Assembly: GCA_020051815.1 (NCBI GenBank)
Contig: JAGVQF010000168.1
Coordinates: 1-6,030, forward strand
Length of the DNA stretch: 6,030 nt
Direction: 5' to 3'
DNA from: Candidatus Saganbacteria bacterium
Lineage (GTDB): Bacteria > Margulisbacteria > WOR-1 > O2-12-FULL-45-9 > XYB2-FULL-48-7
The notes under the pieces were generated by a model that worked only from the letters and a program-made list of their open reading frames with translations, did not search any database and was not told the origin of the DNA. Of the stretch, positions 4,754-6,030 are shown in pieces; position 1 is the stretch's first letter; each line of letters begins with the position of its first letter. A program made the translations under genes and the position numbers.

Positions 4754-5617
4754 ATGGCTAAAATATTTTTAAACGGCAGGATCGTCCCGCTCGAACAGGC
4801 AAAGATCTCCGTGCTCGACCGCGGCTTTCTTTACGGCGATGGGGTCTTTGAATCACTACGCACTTACGGCCGCCGCCCATTCCTCTTGAATGAGCATCTT
4901 AAGCGCCTGCTCTTTGACGCGCAACAGTTGAAAATTAAAGTTCCATATTCGCTCTCCCAACTCAAAACGGCCGTCCTTAAAACCGTTTCAGCCAACAATT
5001 TTAAAGAGCATTATATCAAGATCATTATTTCCCGCGGAGCAGCCAAAGGCCACGGCCTTGACCCGTCAAACGCGGCGGGCAAACCGACAGTGATCGTTCT
5101 TTGCGAAGAATTAAAGCCCTACCCGCGCTCGCTCTACGAAAAAGGCTGGCGGGTTATCATTTCAAAAACGCCGCGGGCCTCGGTGCCGACCTCAAAAATT
5201 AAATCGCTTTGCTATGTTGACAATATGCTGGCCATGATGGAGGCCAAACAAGCGGGCGCCGACGAAGCGTTCATGCCGGATGAAAAAGGCCATATCGTCG
5301 AAGGCACCGTCAGCAACATCTTTATCGTCAAGCGGGGGAAGATCATCACTCCGCCGGTCGCCGAGCCGATCCTTCAGGGGATCACTCGAGCCCTGGTCAT
5401 TAAACTTGCCGGGCGCGCCGGCTTCGTGGTCAAAGAACAAATAATCGCGCCTAAAGACCTCAACACATGCGACGAATGTTTTGCTACCATGTCTGGCGCG
5501 GGCATTGTCCCTGTCACTTATGTAGTGAAGAAAAAGATCGGGGTTGGGAAGTGCGGCCCGATCACAAACGCGTTGATCGATCTTTGCAAGAGGGAAACAT
5601 CAGCCCTCACCCGCTAA
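4754..5617 (+). CDS. Fold-type IV PLP-dependent aminotransferase (IlvE/Dat/PabC group)
   Basis: A 287-residue, full-length class IV aminotransferase. Seen are LDRGFLYGDGVFESLRTY (21-38), SRG at 93-95 followed by GLDP at 101-104, IKSLCY at 149-154 with the likely Schiff-base Lys150, EGTVSNIF at 183-190 with the PLP-contacting Glu183, ILQGITR at 206-212, and SGAGIVPVT towards the end. The LDP stretch after the SRG resembles branched-chain aminotransferases of the IlvE type. The YGDGVFESLR start also fits aminodeoxychorismate lyase or D-amino acid aminotransferase, so the substrate is left open. Position 153 is Cys where Asn is usual in KSLNY. The start is one base after the JAMM stop with no Shine-Dalgarno site, which suggests translational coupling. 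The last five sense codons and the stop lie in palindromic element B, so the C-terminus was probably rewritten by that repeat. Confidence 0.92.
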   Translation: MAKIFLNGRIVPLEQAKISVLDRGFLYGDGVFESLRTYGRRPFLLNEHLKRLLFDAQQLKIKVPYSLSQLKTAVLKTVSANNFKEHYIKIIISRGAAKGHGLDPSNAAGKPTVIVLCEELKPYPRSLYEKGWRVIISKTPRASVPTSKIKSLCYVDNMLAMMEAKQAGADEAFMPDEKGHIVEGTVSNIFIVKRGKIITPPVAEPILQGITRALVIKLAGRAGFVVKEQIIAPKDLNTCDECFATMSGAGIVPVTYVVKKKIGVGKCGPITNALIDLCKRETSALTR

Positions 5618-5732
5618 CACTTAACCTTCTCACCCTCTCCCAGAGGGAGAGGGTTCTTCTCTAGCGCCGCCTTGCGTATTACCTTCTCCCTCTGGGAGAA
5701 GGGGGACGGTTTGTGACAGCGGATGAGGGCTG
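5601..5732. repeat. Palindromic MITE-like element, copy B, with 20-bp terminal inverted repeats
   Basis: The ends 5601-5620 and 5713-5732 are inverted repeats matching at 17 of 20 positions, both starting CAGCCCTCA. Inside are two perfect hairpins: 5632-5654 (10-bp arms, loop AGA) and 5682-5702 (9-bp arms, loop TCT). The whole is therefore a symmetric 132-bp structure with no coding capacity. It resembles the CCCTCTCCC/GGGAGAGGG palindromes scattered through many bacterial genomes. It fills the convergent gap between the aminotransferase and the permease and overlaps the aminotransferase 3' end. No target duplication is clear. Confidence 0.75.
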
Positions 5733-5743
5733 TGCTTTTTTTT
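5713..5743 (+). terminator. Possible terminator: element B terminal stem followed by T8
   Basis: On the plus strand the right terminal repeat of element B (pairing back to 5601-5620) is followed by TGC and eight Ts at 5736-5743. This could end the JAMM/aminotransferase transcript. The stem is long-range and would compete with the internal hairpins, so efficiency is uncertain. The T run overlaps the stop codon of the convergent permease gene. Confidence 0.35.
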
Positions 5744-6030
5744 ACTCGTATCTCAGCGCCTCGATCGGCAGGAGTTTGGCGGCGCGCCAGGCGGGCCAGA
5801 GCCCGAAGATCAGCCCGGTCAAGGCCGAGAAAGTAAAAGAGAGCGCGATCGACCAGAACGAAACGAGCACTGTCCAACCGGCAAAAGAAGAGATCGCCCA
5901 TGAGATTAAAACGCCGAGCATAACTCCCATCGCCCCGCCCAAAACGCAAATGAGCACAGCTTCGACCATGAACTGCATTAAAATGTCGCCATTCTCCGCG
6001 CCCAGGGCCTTGCGCAGGCCGATCTCATGC
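5742..6030 (-). CDS. MacB/FtsX-type ABC transporter permease, C-terminal part
   Basis: The last 95 residues of a permease whose 5' part lies past the right edge. It opens with HEIGLRKALGAENGDIL, the cytosolic loop motif conserved in MacB/FtsX-family permeases. Two hydrophobic segments follow (about residues 22-47 and 55-78), then PAWRAAKLLPIEALRYE, the typical family C-terminus. Such proteins work with an ATPase in mechanotransmission or in export of lipoproteins, peptides or drugs; the substrate cannot be told from this fragment. Frame and stop (TAA, 5744-5742) are clear. It is convergent with the aminotransferase, and element B ends 9 nt beyond its stop. The partner ATPase gene is not in the window. 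Confidence 0.9.
   Translation of the reverse strand, partial: HEIGLRKALGAENGDILMQFMVEAVLICVLGGAMGVMLGVLISWAISSFAGWTVLVSFWSIALSFTFSALTGLIFGLWPAWRAAKLLPIEALRYE

Noticed and set aside
5614..5949. 111-residue minus-strand frame through element B into the permease gene
   Set aside because: It translates the palindromic repeat (PLPLGEGEKV type sequence) and the permease gene in the wrong frame.

Overview
The window reads as bacterial chromosome of moderately high GC. Bacterial marks are a PyrR-type regulator, a MacB/FtsX-type permease, sigma70-like -35/-10 boxes, a Rho-independent terminator with a T tract, and tRNAs without an encoded CCA. I cannot name the lineage. The gene mix, the palindrome-rich spacers and a GCG-anticodon tRNA-Arg would suit an uncultured, environmentally sampled phylum, but that is a guess.

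Layout, left to right. (1) Minus-strand block 1-1589, transcribed right to left: tRNA-Arg(GCG), tRNA-Ser(GGA), tRNA-Ser(CGA), a 256-residue two-domain relative of phosphoglucomutase/phosphomannomutase that has lost its catalytic residues, and the 5' part of pyrR, cut by the window edge. A good extended -10 promoter stands just upstream of tRNA-Arg, and a second possible promoter lies between the two Ser tRNAs. (2) Minus-strand monocistron 1716-3980: a complete membrane-bound proton-pumping pyrophosphatase (hppA) with the lysine typical of the K+-independent class. It has a near-consensus promoter at 4090-4117, a structured leader of about 100 nt and a strong terminator at 1621-1657. (3) Plus-strand pair 4174-5617: a JAMM/MPN+ (M67-like) metallopeptidase followed after one base by a fold-type IV PLP aminotransferase (IlvE/Dat/PabC group). 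Their promoter is divergent from, and overlaps, the hppA promoter. (4) Minus strand, 5742 to the right edge: the C-terminal end of a MacB/FtsX-type ABC permease, convergent with the aminotransferase.

The spacers are unusually structured. Two related palindromic dispersed elements (about 4001-4086 and 5601-5732) sit in the hppA leader and in the aminotransferase/permease gap. The second has 20-bp terminal inverted repeats and supplies the last codons and stop of the aminotransferase. Two 35-bp arrays of 7-bp repeats in opposite orientation lie between the Ser tRNAs. Five perfect palindromes in the spacers share a TTC (or complementary GAA) triloop.

The genes do not form one pathway. PyrR links to pyrimidine control, HppA to pyrophosphate-driven proton pumping, and the aminotransferase to amino-acid or folate-precursor metabolism. 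The roles of the JAMM protein and the mutase-like protein are not determined here. I see no clear defence or mobile system. The most unusual items are the half-length catalytically dead mutase homologue between a tRNA and pyrR, and the palindromic repeats.
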